Source: Cryptomeria japonica
Lineage: Eukaryota; Streptophyta; Pinopsida; Cupressales; Cupressaceae
Assembly (NCBI RefSeq): GCF_030272615.1
Contig: NC_081410.1
Span: forward strand, 286,999,957 to 287,063,956
DNA length: 64,000 bases
Direction: 5' to 3'
A program made the translations under genes and the position numbers. Below the pieces are notes generated by a model that did not search any database, had not been told where the DNA came from, and saw only the letters and a list, made by a program, of their open reading frames with translations. Shown in pieces: positions 49,281-59,662 of the stretch (within the stretch, counting starts at the first letter, position 1; each line of letters starts with the position of its first letter).

Positions 49281-50900
49281 TATAATGTCCCCTATTTAGG
49301 CATCAGCTATTTCTAGAAATTAGCCTATGACTCTGGTCCCCATAGGCTAACATGGTGATTAGGGGACCCTTCTAAGGGTGTTCCATGGCTCTTCAACTGA
49401 CCTTTTGGTGCTTATTCCAGCATTCTTTAGATCAGTGTCCTAGTTATTTGTGGTGTGCCTTCTGGAGTTCTTTTAGGACACTTTGATTCAAACTTACTAT
49501 TTTTAGTAAGTCACTTGGATGTTTTTCTCATACTATTTATATTAAGTCACTAGGGTGGCCAATTGACATCATATCTATATCTAGAAAGTCGATGGATTAT
49601 TCCCATGAGTTAAGATTAGCAATTATCAGGTGTTATAATGATTTAACTTAAATTATTGTAGTTAAAACAAGTTTAACTTTAATAATATTAAATATATTAA
49701 ATGACTTTATGATATGAGGACATGAAGGGGGTTAGAGTTATTTTTAAGTCGTTTTCATAAAGTGACTTTATTTTGGCACCTAGGGAGTTATAAGGTCTTT
49801 TTAAATAATTTAATATAAAGTGTTTTATGGAGATAGGTGCCAATATTAGGAGATATAAGGTGAATAAAATTAATTCATAAAGTGACTTTATGTTAACTAA
49901 AACTATATAAGGGTTCACTTTATTATTATTCTGAATTGCAAGTAAATATGAATATTTTAAAGAGAAAGAAAATTACATGGGTTTTCCGAAAGCTTTCTTG
50001 GAGAATTATAAAACGGCTCATTTGGAGCTCATTTGCATATACTTAGTTATATTATTTCTCTATGAGAAGCTTCAGAGCTTTGGCTTTCAATTATAGGAAA
50101 TCTGACGAAAAAAACCCTTGGAGTTTCTCGGTGGTTTGGACGGAACACAAATCCATCTTTGCTGTGGATTCATTCAAAATTCACCATTGCACTTCATTAT
50201 TAGATTGTTAAAGGTTTCAACTGGAAACCTCTCTGGAGGGTGTGACAACAGCAAATTTGCAGGTTATTTGGGTATTTCGCAAGATTTGGCTTGGAAGGTA
50301 AATGCTATAATTCTCTTATTAGCTGGACATAAGGGATTTGTGCTCTAGACATTGGGCTTTCCAGCTTATTAATTTATATGCAGTTTTATGTTTTCATGAA
50401 TCATGGACGTGGGTTTTATTTGAAGCTGTGCACTTAGTCAAGCACTGGCATGTGACTAAAAACTCTAATTTATGGGATTTTATGACAGTATTAAAAGAAT
50501 TCTTGAGCAGCTGTTCACTTCCAGCTGGAGCGTATGATAATCTACAATCTGATTTGTGCATCTAATCTGGACGTGGGAAAGAGCATGAGCAAGTATTGGA
50601 GTTTTTTACATTCACTATCGTGGCAAAAAGAAGTCTGCTCTTTGTTGGGTATATTCTAAGTGCTGGAATATCAATCTTATTATGAGAAATATATGAAAGG
50701 TCAGAAAATAAATTATGCTCACTGTATTTCTGATTTGAGTACTATTCTGAATTTACTGCAGTAATCTGTTAAGTTAAATGCATGGAAAAGAATGTATCTT
50801 TAACTTGGAAATCTTGGCAACTCTTGCAACACCAATCTGCAATAATAATGGTCATACCTTGCAAAAAAACATTTAAAACATCCATAAATGCAAGCAAACT
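49281..50900 (+). mobile_element. LTR of the TGTAATGTCCCC family (copy E)
   Basis: Begins TATAATGTCCCC (TG start mutated) and follows copy D landmark for landmark: TTAGCCTATGAC...ATAGGCTAAC, the 20-base palindrome at 49492-49511, TATATAAGG near 49905, TATAAAACGGCTC at 50007, CTCATTTGCATAT, GCTTTGGCTTTC and AACCCTTGGAG near 50113. The 3' end could not be placed; homology fades after about 50700. Confidence 0.6.
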
Positions 50901-52259
50901 GTTTGTTTAAATGTCTGAGTACTGAATTCAGGGAGCATAAAAAATATCCAGAACGGAGTGGAATATTTCAGGTCACCACCACAAGAAAAAGGATGATACC
51001 ACCTATTTTCCATCCATAATCTAGAATATGCTTCAAAACACTTGGACCTTACTTTTCTAGCCTCCGAGCACTTTTATAAACTTTTTTTTCAAATACAACC
51101 ATTGAACCAAGGATGCATCTTCTGTCCTCTTTTCATTTCAATATTGTGGCTCATAGCACTTTCAATCCCCAATTCTTCATTGATTGGTTAGAATAATTTT
51201 TCATTTAAAATATTGCTTTACTTAAACTTACTTCTACTTGCATGTGGCAAATGAAACTTCCTACTAAATGGCATACTAGCTAGCAAAAAAGTACACTATA
51301 AATCTAGATAGTTTATAAATCATCCTACACTTAGCACAAAAGATGAATGCAAGACAAACAAAAATGCAAATACTAAGCAATTTTCTTTATTCTATTATTT
51401 CCTCCATCTTTGGGTGTTGTTCTAAATGAAAGGACAACTAGAATAGTGAGATCTTTAGGCACTTCTTGGTTCATCTACCTCATCTTGGGTGAATATGTAG
51501 CTGATTGAAGCCAAAATTGGCTAAAGCACAAGTTGATACTATCTGAATCTACATCTACACTGATTAGATTACTAATAAGACTAGATGATGTATAATATGC
51601 ATGAATTCTTTAGAGACTTTGCTATTCTTTGACTTTGTCAATAATGAAATAAAAAAAGAAGCAATAATCTACAAAAAGTCGCAATGATACCCGATTAATC
51701 AAGAATCGTGGAGCCAGCCAATTTATTCCCTAAAAAAATCCCAATTCACAAAAAAATCGATGACCAATCACTAACCAAATTTTCAACAATTTTACAGTTT
51801 AAATAGCGTTAAAACCATGTTAAAACCCCCAAAAAAGGCCAGACAATGTGAAAAAAAATCGTTGCAAAAACCTAGGAAACCCTAGAAAATCTCGTGAAAT
51901 TACCGAATTGCCCAAAAATAGGGCCAATCTCAAGACAGAATGAAACTCAATGCAGAATCAACGTCAAAATAGTTTGTTATTTTATCCATTTGTTTTCTTT
52001 CAAAAACCCTAAATAGAGGAGCAGGAGGACCAATGGCAATCATCAACTGAATTTGAAAGGGCCTCAATCATCTTAAATTGTGTGGCCATATGAGATAATG
52101 TCAAAGTAGCTGGCAAATCTGCTCTAAAACGCAACTTCAATATGACTCGTGCTCTCTACACACCCCGCCCCATGGATTCTGATGCGAACAACTATATAAT
52201 CAATACTATACACTAACTTTAAAATTACAACCATTATGCACTATTATAGATGGCACTTT
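50901..52259. other. No gene recognised
   Basis: AT-rich, with only short frames. Nothing on either strand resembles an exon of the helicase. Confidence 0.45.
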
Positions 52260-52854
52260 GACGGGGAAGGAGCAAACCCCTATAGTTTATAATTAATACT
52301 ATAAAATATAAATTAAAAATAATGTATTATTAATATATATTAATATTAATAAACAATAAATTAAAAATAATGTAAATTTATAATGTAAATATTTAACTTT
52401 TAAAAATATATAATATATTTTTTTATTGAAGAAACTCGGGTTTTTAGTCTGGTCTAAGCCCAAAGAGACTACTTATGGAGGATCTCTTCTCACGAGGTCA
52501 TTTCTAGGGGGCCATCATTCCACACACTTCACTTGTTCAAACCCATGAGCTCAACGACCAAGCGAAAGCACAAGTCTTGTGAGCTCAGGGGCCTAGCAGG
52601 GGTTTGAAACTTTGTGGCCACCTCACCAATGAAGTGTTTCTACCACAACATTAAACATCCAAAGACATATATATAATATATATACATAGATATAGATATA
52701 GATAGAGATATACGATTTTTAATTTATAATTGATATATTTAATTTTTGCTTAAATAAAGACGTACAATTCATTATATGAGCAATATAGCTATTATCACTT
52801 GAACCTGCACCCCTATTTGCTAAGCTATCAACTCAGCAGGCTTGTGACACATGG
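52260..52854. repeat. Low-complexity AT tract, inverted repeat and microsatellite
   Basis: AT-only stretches at 52290-52425. An imperfect inverted repeat pairs CAAACCCATGAGCTCA (52538-52553) with TGAGCTCA...GGGGTTTG (52580-52606). A TATAGA/TATATA microsatellite lies at about 52665-52715. No coding capacity. Confidence 0.6.
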
Positions 52855-53101
52855 GAACTCTCCTAGGCCTGTGGGTTGCCTAAAAATGGAGTGAACCTCC
52901 AGCGAAAGCTGGTTCTTAACTGGTTATCACCTAATTCTGACTACCTTGATGATTTTTTGTTGAGAAAAGAGAAGGAAAACATGAAAATGAACCTACTGCC
53001 TAACAGGTGATGCACCAAACTGAATATCTTGAGAAAGAACAGCAAATAATAAACAATACGACAGTAACAATACTCACCTACACAACCCAGTAGATCATAA
53101 C
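52855..53101. repeat. Repeat Y copy 2, left part
   Basis: ACTCTCCTAGG, GGAGTGAACCTCCAG, CTGGTTATCACCTAAT and GGTGATGCACCAAA match 60-250 of copy 1. The match breaks at 53101 where the copia LTR begins and resumes after 59662, so the copia element is nested inside this repeat. Confidence 0.65.
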
Positions 53102-53522
53102 TGTAGGATTTTGCCAAGATCAAGGGCACAATGAAAAGCATAAAAGAGAGACAATAAAATGATAAGAACAAACTGTATTCTCATCAATATGCAAAATGAT
53201 CAACTGGATTAACCGATACAATGAATATAGGCTTGCTTATATAGGCAAGGCCATATGGATGTACGAGCACACAATTATGACATGTGGCTCAATGAGAAAC
53301 AAGGGTAGGTAAGAAATACTAGGGGTAGGTAGGAGAAATAATATAATATTCCACAAGAGGTGGATGACCCACCGAATGTGAAGTGTAACAGCAAAATAAG
53401 ACCACAAAAGGTGGCACACTTCCCTAAGTGTCTCAAATCCAAACTACGAAGAGATGCATTATCCTAAGTTAACTTAAGTAAAGTGTAATAATATCCAAAA
53501 TGAATATTTATTTACACCAACA
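53102..53522 (-). repeat. Copia 3' LTR (421 bp)
   Basis: Minus strand: starts TGTTGGTGTAAATAAATATT right after the purine tract and ends AAAATCCTACA. TATATAAG (53236-53244) is its TATA box. Confidence 0.92.
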
Positions 53523-53533
53523 CCCCCCCTTAA
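53523..53533 (-). promoter_or_regulatory. Copia polypurine tract
   Basis: TTAAGGGGGGG on the minus strand, immediately before the 3' LTR; primes plus-strand DNA synthesis. Confidence 0.88.
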
Positions 53534-53791
53534 GTGCAACTCAGGGGAATGAAGACTCAAGTCAACAATGCAAGATAGGTCCCGGCTACTAGGCAATGAT
53601 AGGTACCCATGTACAATATGCAAATGCAAGCAAAACCATGCAATGCAATCTCTCACAAACGGAGAAAGGGAGAAAACCCAGTGGGAAAAAACTCCCCCCC
53701 AAAAGAGAGATGAATGTACAAAAGACTCTCAAAGAAGAAGGACAAAACCTCAAAGAGGAAAAAGTCCCCCCCATAAGAGAGGAAGGAGAAG

Positions 53792-54784
53792 TCAGCTGAC
53801 CCCCCCTAATGACACATCCCGCACCCCCAAGAGAGTTCGCAACTGCTGGAACTTACTCTCGGTGAAAAGTTTGGTGAATATGTCAGCAACCTGCTCTGCT
53901 GTAGGACAATACTGCAAATCAATGACCTGCTCCTGAATGAGCTCTCGGATATAGTGCATATGAATCTCTATGTGTTTGGTCCACTGGTGCTGGACCGAGT
54001 TCTTCGAGATTGCAATGGCACTCTGATTGTCACAATGTAGAACTCTCGGCCGTGGAGTGGTGAAACCAAACTCTGTGAGAATCTGCTGGAGCCAAATGGT
54101 CGCAGTCGCTGCGTTAACAGCGCCTCGATACTCAGCCTCAGTCAAAGAGAGAGCAATAGCATGTTGTTTCTTGCTCTGCCAACAAATGGGACCCGAACCA
54201 AGGTGAAAACTGTAACCAGAAGTAGACTTACGATCATCAAGCTCGCCAGCCGAATCGGAGTCTGTGTAACCAACCAAGCAAAGTCCTGTGCCAGCTGCAT
54301 AGTGAATCCCATAGTGATGTGTACCCTGGATGTAATGAAGGATGCATTTGGCGGCTTTCCAATGAAGCTCATGTGGTTCCTGAATGAAGCGGGAAACCAT
54401 GCCAACTGCAAATGAAATATCAGGGCGTGTACGAGTCAAGTAGATGAGACTACCCACAAGCTGACGATACAAGGTGGCATCAACTGGTGGAGAAGAACAC
54501 TGAGCCTCAAGCTCGACTCTGGAAAGAAAGGGAGTCGGAGCAGGCTTACAATCAGCCATATGAAAGCGTGCAAGTAGATCAAGAGCATACTTGGGCTGCG
54601 ATAGTGTAATCCCGGAAGGTGACTGTGAAATCTCTATCCCGAGAAAGTAGTGCAGAAGACCCAAGTCAGTCATAGCAAATTTGTCATGCAAAGCAGATTT
54701 GACCCTGCTAATGATGGATGTAGTACTCCTTGTAATGATCAAGTCATCAACATAGAGCACAAGTATCAAGTGAGAGTCATCCTG
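53792..54784 (-). pseudogene. Copia pol: reverse transcriptase C-terminal half and RNase H
   Basis: From codons after the TGA at 54785 the frame reads LILVLYVDDLIITRST, with the YVDD catalytic motif of reverse transcriptase. It continues through LVGSLIYLTRTRPDISFAVG to RNase H, where GYTDSDSAGELDDRKSTSGY, SLTEAEYRGA and VLHCDNQSAIAISKN carry the catalytic Asp, Glu and Asp. KHIEIHMHYIREL and the terminal EQVADIFTKLF are typical of the copia C-terminus. 326 codons open from TTG at 54769, no internal stop. On its own it is an intact piece of a polyprotein cut off by the upstream stop. Confidence 0.93.
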
Positions 54785-55990
54785 TCACAAAATGTAGACA
54801 TTCGGATCGGAATGACACCTGGTGAACCCTGCGGAGAGAAGAAAGGAATCGATCTTGGCGTACCAAGCCCTGGGGGCCTGCTTAAGGCCATAGAGAGATT
54901 TCCTTAGTCTGCAAACCAAGGAAGTATCCTGGATGAAACCCTGTGGTTGCTCCATATAAATCTCCTCATCAAGATCACCATGAAGAAAAGCACTCTTCAC
55001 ATCCATTTGATGTACAGCCCAACCATGGGCTGCAGCAATAGCAAGTGTCAAACGAATGGAGTTCATCTTGGCTACGGGTGCAAAGGTCTCAGTATAGTCA
55101 ACACCTGCAACCTGAGAGAAACCTTTCGCAACAAGCCGAGCCTTATACTTATCCACACTACCATCCGCTGCAAACTTGGTTCGATAGATCCACTTACATC
55201 GAACCATCTTTCTCCCCTCAGGGAGATGGACTAAATCCCATGTGTTGTTCATCATCAAGGAACTATACTCTTCCTCCATAGCTTGGTCCCACTCAGGAAC
55301 CCCTGATGCTTCCCTAAATGTCTGTGGATCGGAAGCGGTAGCAATGAATGTATGTGGTAGATCCTGATGTTGTGATCGAGTTCTCCGTGTATCTGAAGGA
55401 TCCCCAACAAGAGAACCTACAGACTCAAGTGTCTGTCGAGCCCAACGAGGTCTAGGCGGAGGTGGAGAACGAAGCTCCTCAACTGCAAGTGGACCCTGCG
55501 GAGGTGTAACCCTGCGAGTCAGAGTTGAAGGAGTCTCATCATCTGAATCACTAACATCACTATCCACAATGGAGGAAGGTGGAGGAGGTAGAGAGGCTAA
55601 GCTAGGAGAGCTTTCCTCAAAGTGAACACTCCTCTCAATGAACACCTCATGTGTCTCAGGATCCATCAATATATATGCCTTAACACCCTGAGGATATCCA
55701 ACAAATATGCAAGGCCGACTCTGAGGTTCCAATGCCTTGCGTTTCTGTGGAGGTATGCGAGCCCATGCTGGACACCCAAAGACTCTGAAATGTCTCACAA
55801 TCAGTTTCCTACCAGCCCAAGCTTCAAAAGGAGTAATACCTTGCAAAGCTTTGTGAGGAACCCAAATCTGGATGTGTGTGGCACAACTGATAGCCTCTGC
55901 CCAAAAGGCGGGATCAAGAGAACGTGCATGTATCATACAGCTAGCCATTTCTTTGAGAGTTCTATTCTTGCGTTCTGCAACCCCGTTCTG
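54785..55990 (-). pseudogene. Copia pol: integrase C-terminus and reverse transcriptase N-terminal half
   Basis: QNGVAERKNRTLKEMASCM holds the integrase catalytic Glu. It is followed by the integrase tail (FGCPAWARIPPQKRKALEPQ), a Pro/Ser-rich linker, and reverse transcriptase from WDLVHLPEGRKMVRCKWIYR through YTETFAPVAKM and QMDVKSAFLHGDLDEEIYME (catalytic Asp). It ends with GLKQAPRAWYAKID and SDPNVYIL then TGA. The codon after the stop continues the same frame, so a single CGA-to-TGA-type change would explain the break. Confidence 0.93.
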
Positions 55991-55997
55991 CAACCCC
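55972..55997 (-). repeat. 13 bp tandem duplication causing a frameshift
   Basis: GTTCTGCAACCCC (plus strand) occurs twice in a row at 55972-55984 and 55985-55997, within the codons for QNGVAER. Thirteen bases shift the frame by one, splitting the integrase core from its catalytic Glu. Confidence 0.92.
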
Positions 55998-56199
55998 GTT
56001 CTGCTGTGGAGTGTATGCGACAGAATGCTGAAGATCAATCCCCTCAAATGTACAAAAATCCTCAAGGCTTTTGGTCACATATTCCCTTCCATTATCTGTG
56101 CGAAGAATCTTGACCACTTTCCCTAATTGCTTCTCCACACGAGTCTTGAAGTCCTGAAATCTGTCAAATACTTCACTCTTATGAATGACAAAAGTAGAC
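55991..56199 (-). pseudogene. Copia pol: integrase catalytic core
   Basis: VIHKSEVFDRFQDFK, then VKILRTDNGREYVTKSLEDF with the second catalytic Asp, then SVAYTPQQNGVAER where the 13 bp duplication breaks it. It joins the upstream frame (FIDDYSRFTWVYF) after a frameshift near 56200. Confidence 0.9.
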
Positions 56200-57693
56200 C
56201 CAAGTGAAGCGGGAGTAGTCATCAATGAAGGTGAGGACATAGTGGGCCTTACTAAATGAAGGTGCTGGAAATGGACCTGCTACATCGCTGTGAACAAGTT
56301 GAAGAACTTCCAAAGCTCTCCAAGCTCTCCCCTTTTCAAACTTCTCCTCGGGATGCTTGCCCATGGAACAACCTGAACATACACCCTCTGAAAAACTGAT
56401 TCGAGGTAGACCTGTGACCATGTCTTTAGTGCTGAGCTGCTGAAGATAGCGATAGTTGAGGTGACCAAACCGCTCATGCCATAGCTTACTTTCTGAATTT
56501 GAATGAGTAAGCAAGGCCCTAGAAGGTGAACTTGGCACAAAGTGGGAGAATGAATACAGCCTTGAGTTGTCATTGACTTGTCCCACTGCCACCAAGGCAT
56601 CATCATCAAGTTCCTTTACCACAACTGAATCTGGTGTAAACTCAACCTTTTTCCCATTCCCATAGTGAGTGATTTGGTAGATAGAGAGAAGGTTGGTAGA
56701 CAAGTTAGGAACATAGAGAACATTCTCAAAGGTTCCATCATCCATGTCAACTGAACCTTTCCCTTCAACCTCTACTTGAGTATCATCACCTATGTAAATG
56801 TGAGGTACCTTAGATGGCTCCAATGAAGAAAACTGCTCCTTTGTAGAACCCATGTGATATGAGGCACCCGAGTCAAGTATCCATTGCTGTGAAGAACCTG
56901 TTGTAGCCACAAATGCTTGCCCTTTTCCCTTAGACTGTGAGGAAGAGGAAGGAGATGAATCCTTCTTTGTGTAGGTGGATGGCAAGTTGATGTTGTTTTT
57001 CTTAAGAAGATTAGTTAACTCATCAACTTGCTTTGCGTGGCATCGATGCTCATCATGACCATACTTCTTGCAATATGCACAAGTTGGTTTATCCTTCTTA
57101 GGTGGTATCCCCTTCTTGGAAGAGGATGAAAAATTGCCTTGTGATGGAGAGGATGATTGTCCTTTTTCTTGTTGTGGCTTAGACTTAGAGTGCTTCTTCT
57201 TCTTGTTGGAATCTTTGCCTTGACTTCCTTGATTCCCTTGATTTGCCACCAAAGCCTTGGACTTTGAAGACTTGAGAAGTCCCATGTTCAACAACTTAGA
57301 TTGTTCCAATATTAACATTTCTATGAAAGCATCAAATGAAGGCATAACATAGGAACTCCCCACTGTCAAACAATGAGTTTGGAAGCTAGACACAAATGCT
57401 GCATATTCTAGTGCAAGCTTGTCCAACAAGTTGAATATCAACTGAGCATCCTTTTTGTCAATTCCACAATCCTTAAGCTTTGCTCTTAGCTCATTTGCTT
57501 TGGTGACATAATCTTGGATTGTATCAAAACTCTTGGGATCCAAGTTGGTGAGCTCGTTGTCAATTTTGTAGCCTCTGATTTCATCAACTTCCCAAGCCTC
57601 GTTGATTGTTGTACACTTCTCAATGTGAAAAATGAGGTCATCTGATACATACTTGCGCAAAGTTCCAAAAGCCATGCAATTCTTGTGAGCCAT
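56200..57693 (-). pseudogene. Copia gag C-terminal part, protease and integrase N-terminus
   Basis: Nearly 500 open codons. FGTLRKYVSDDLIFHIEKCT and NEAWEV belong to the gag UBN2 region. A Lys/Ser-rich stretch precedes the CCHC knuckle CAYCKKYGHDEHRCH. WILDSGASYHMG is the intact protease active site. LWHERFGHLNYRYL and CSGCSMGKHPEEKFEKG form the HHCC zinc region of integrase, and LVHSDVAGPF carries its first catalytic Asp. The frame ends in FIDDYSRFTWVYFCHS, where a shift near 56200 leads to the next frame. Confidence 0.93.
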
Positions 57694-57851
57694 TCTAACT
57701 GAGCATTAGGATCAGCCTTAAGATCAGGTGGTGCTGTTATTGTTCCATCTATGTAATGCGTGAGACCGTTTTCCATTAATTTACTCCATACTTTAATTTT
57801 CCATGATGCATAATTATGTGGAGTTAAAGGTGGAAATTTATGAGGACTCAT
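57694..57851 (-). pseudogene. Copia gag N-terminus
   Basis: ATG at 57849-57851 starts MSPHKFPPLTPHNYASWKIK, continuing to DPNAQLEW where a frameshift near 57695 leads into AHKNCMAFGTLR of the next frame. An in-frame ATG lies upstream at 57896, but the MSPHKFPPL start fits the family better, since copia gag normally begins shortly before the L-x-NY-x-WK block. Confidence 0.85.
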
Positions 57852-59292
57852 TGCAACAAAAATGGAAAGAGCACGAACAGAGGCACAATCACACAAGACA
57901 CCCCCCCAAATTCACTCAATCAAAGAACCCCCCCAAAAGTGATGATTTGGCACTTTATAATTAGTACGTATACAATGGGCCACTTGCAAAAAATGGCAAA
58001 GTGGACTTCTGATTACAATTTTACAACTGCCTCAATAAGGCCAAAAGAGACTCAAACTGATAATGCAAAAGATCTAAACTAAGATCCAAGCACATTACGA
58101 GTACCTAATAGGCCAAATAAGACCAATATCTGAAAGTACAATTTCCACTCAAAATCTCTAAAATCTGATCATAGATTATGAAAGTAGAAAAAACATGCAC
58201 TTTCAAAAAAAAAGGGCAGCTAAAAAGGAGGTCGTATGAGCTCAAACGAGGCCTTTGAAGTTGCAGAATTGAGGATTGGACAGGTACAGCTGAGAGAATC
58301 CGAAAATTCCGAAAAACCTGTGCACCAAAATCAGAAAATAACCACACCACTGCGAAGATCACGAAATTTTAGCCCATTTCAAAAAAAATGGCACCAAAAA
58401 AAGAGCAAAAATGAGCAAGATATGGCCTTTCAAAGTTGGACTGCAAAACTGAAAAGCTCAATGAAGAGGGGGTCAAAAAATTTCAAAAGTCTGCTGATGT
58501 ACTGCTGACGTCAGCAATTTACGAGCTTAAATTTGACGGCCGTATGACTGTCGCGAAAACTTCACCTCCCTGCTGACTGGGCGTCCGTACCGTACGGTTT
58601 GCTGACGTGGCGCAGTGACTGTGCAACTGACTGGACTGTCGTACCGTACGGACTGCTGACGTGCGTGGTCTACGTCAGCTCTGCGTGGCGGGTGACGTGG
58701 CAGCTGACTGAGCTGCGTGTATGCCGCGTGGCGGGGTCCCGGCAGCTGACCGGGCTCCGCGTGGCGAGTTGGAGGCACAGCGGCCGGCGGTGACTGGGCG
58801 ACCGGCAGGTGGTCTAAGTGGCCAGCAGGAGGAGGTCTGGGTGGGAGCTGGTAGTCCTGGTCAGCAAGAGGCGTCAATGCCGGAGGGCCGGCGGCGTGCG
58901 GAGCGAGGCGACGGCGGGAGCTCCGATAGTGCAGGTACAGCCTGCAACACGCGCAGGGTACTGCGAAGTACGGGGGGGTCTGCGGACCCCCAAAAAACAA
59001 ACAAAAATTTTTATTTTTATTTTTTTTATCGCTTTTTTTTTCAAAACTTCTCTTTTTTTTTTGGAAAATAATAAAAAAAATTTCGAAATCCGTACGATAA
59101 TAGCCAAAATGGAGAAAAAAAAATTCTCACCAAAATAGGTAGACTTTATAGTCGAAATTCATGGAAACGGCCTCCCGGATTCAACGGTGATGTCCAAATC
59201 GCTGTATGACGCCCCCAAAAAATGAAGATCCCCAAATCCGAAAATAGAAGCCTCCAAAATGTCTCCAAAAAACTAATCAATGAAGCCCCAAT
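57852..59292 (-). other. Copia 5' untranslated leader
   Basis: Unusually long leader of 1.44 kb between PBS and gag. No conserved coding frame. Its middle (58500-58990) is a strongly GC-rich island unlike anything else in the window; see the separate entry. T-rich and A-rich tracts flank it at 59000-59130. Confidence 0.7.
58500..58990. repeat. GC-rich island with repeated GTACCGTACGG units in the copia leader
   Basis: CGTACCGTACGG occurs at 58586-58597 and 58640-58651, each followed by a (T)GCTGACGTG block, a 54-base spacing. TGACGTCAGC at about 58508 and several TGACGT/CTGACTG variants surround them. A minus-strand Pro/Arg-rich frame (58527-59000) is open, but it is what GC-rich DNA gives by chance and has no motif. 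Origin unknown. Confidence 0.8.
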
Positions 59293-59305
59293 GGCTCTCA
59301 TACCA
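59293..59305 (-). promoter_or_regulatory. Copia primer-binding site
   Basis: TGGTATGAGAGCC on the minus strand, directly after the 5' LTR; one base from the initiator-Met site TGGTATCAGAGCC. Confidence 0.9.
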
Positions 59306-59662
59306 TGTAGGATTTTGCCAAGATCAAGGGCACAATGAAAAGAATAAAAGAGAGACAATAAAATGATAAGAACAAACTATATTCTCATCAATATGCAAAA
59401 TGATCAACTGGATTAACCAATACAATGAATATAGACCTGCTTATATAGGCAAGGCCATATGGATGTACGAGCACACAATTATGACATGTGGCTCAATGAG
59501 AAACAAGGGTAGGTAAGAAATACTAGGGGTAGGTAGGAGAAATAATATAATATTCTACAAGAGGTGGATGACACACCGAATGTGGAGTGTAATAGCAAAA
59601 TAAGACTACAAAAGGTGGCACACTTCTCTAAGTGTCTCAAATCCAAACTACGAAGAGATGCA
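59306..59662 (-). repeat. Copia 5' LTR, outer 64 bases missing
   Basis: Matches 53102-53458 over 357 bases without gaps. The outermost 64 bases present in the 3' LTR (including TGTTGGTGT) are replaced by repeat Y sequence. TATA box at about 59440-59447. Confidence 0.9.

Larger units (their letters stand above)
53102..59662 (-). mobile_element. Ty1-copia retrotransposon, complete domain set but inactivated
   Basis: Minus-strand element with 5' LTR 59306-59662 (outer 64 bases lost), PBS 59293-59305, gag and pol in copia order (gag, protease, integrase, reverse transcriptase, RNase H), PPT at 53523-53533 and 3' LTR 53102-53522. The two LTRs align over 357 bases without gaps and differ at about 11 positions, mostly transitions, so it is moderately young. 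The coding region is broken by frameshifts near 57695, near 56200 and at a 13 bp duplication (55972-55997), and by TGA at 54785-54787. It is nested in repeat Y. A clear target duplication is missing (ATAAC versus TAAAC). Confidence 0.93.

Noticed and set aside
52538-52606. Inverted repeat with GAGCTCA motifs, considered as a tRNA-derived SINE or hairpin element
   Set aside because: No A and B boxes in the right order, no target duplication and no second copy in the window.
58527-59000. 157-codon Pro/Arg-rich open frame on the minus strand of the copia leader
   Set aside because: Long open frames arise easily in GC-rich DNA, and there is no motif, start context or conservation to support a protein.
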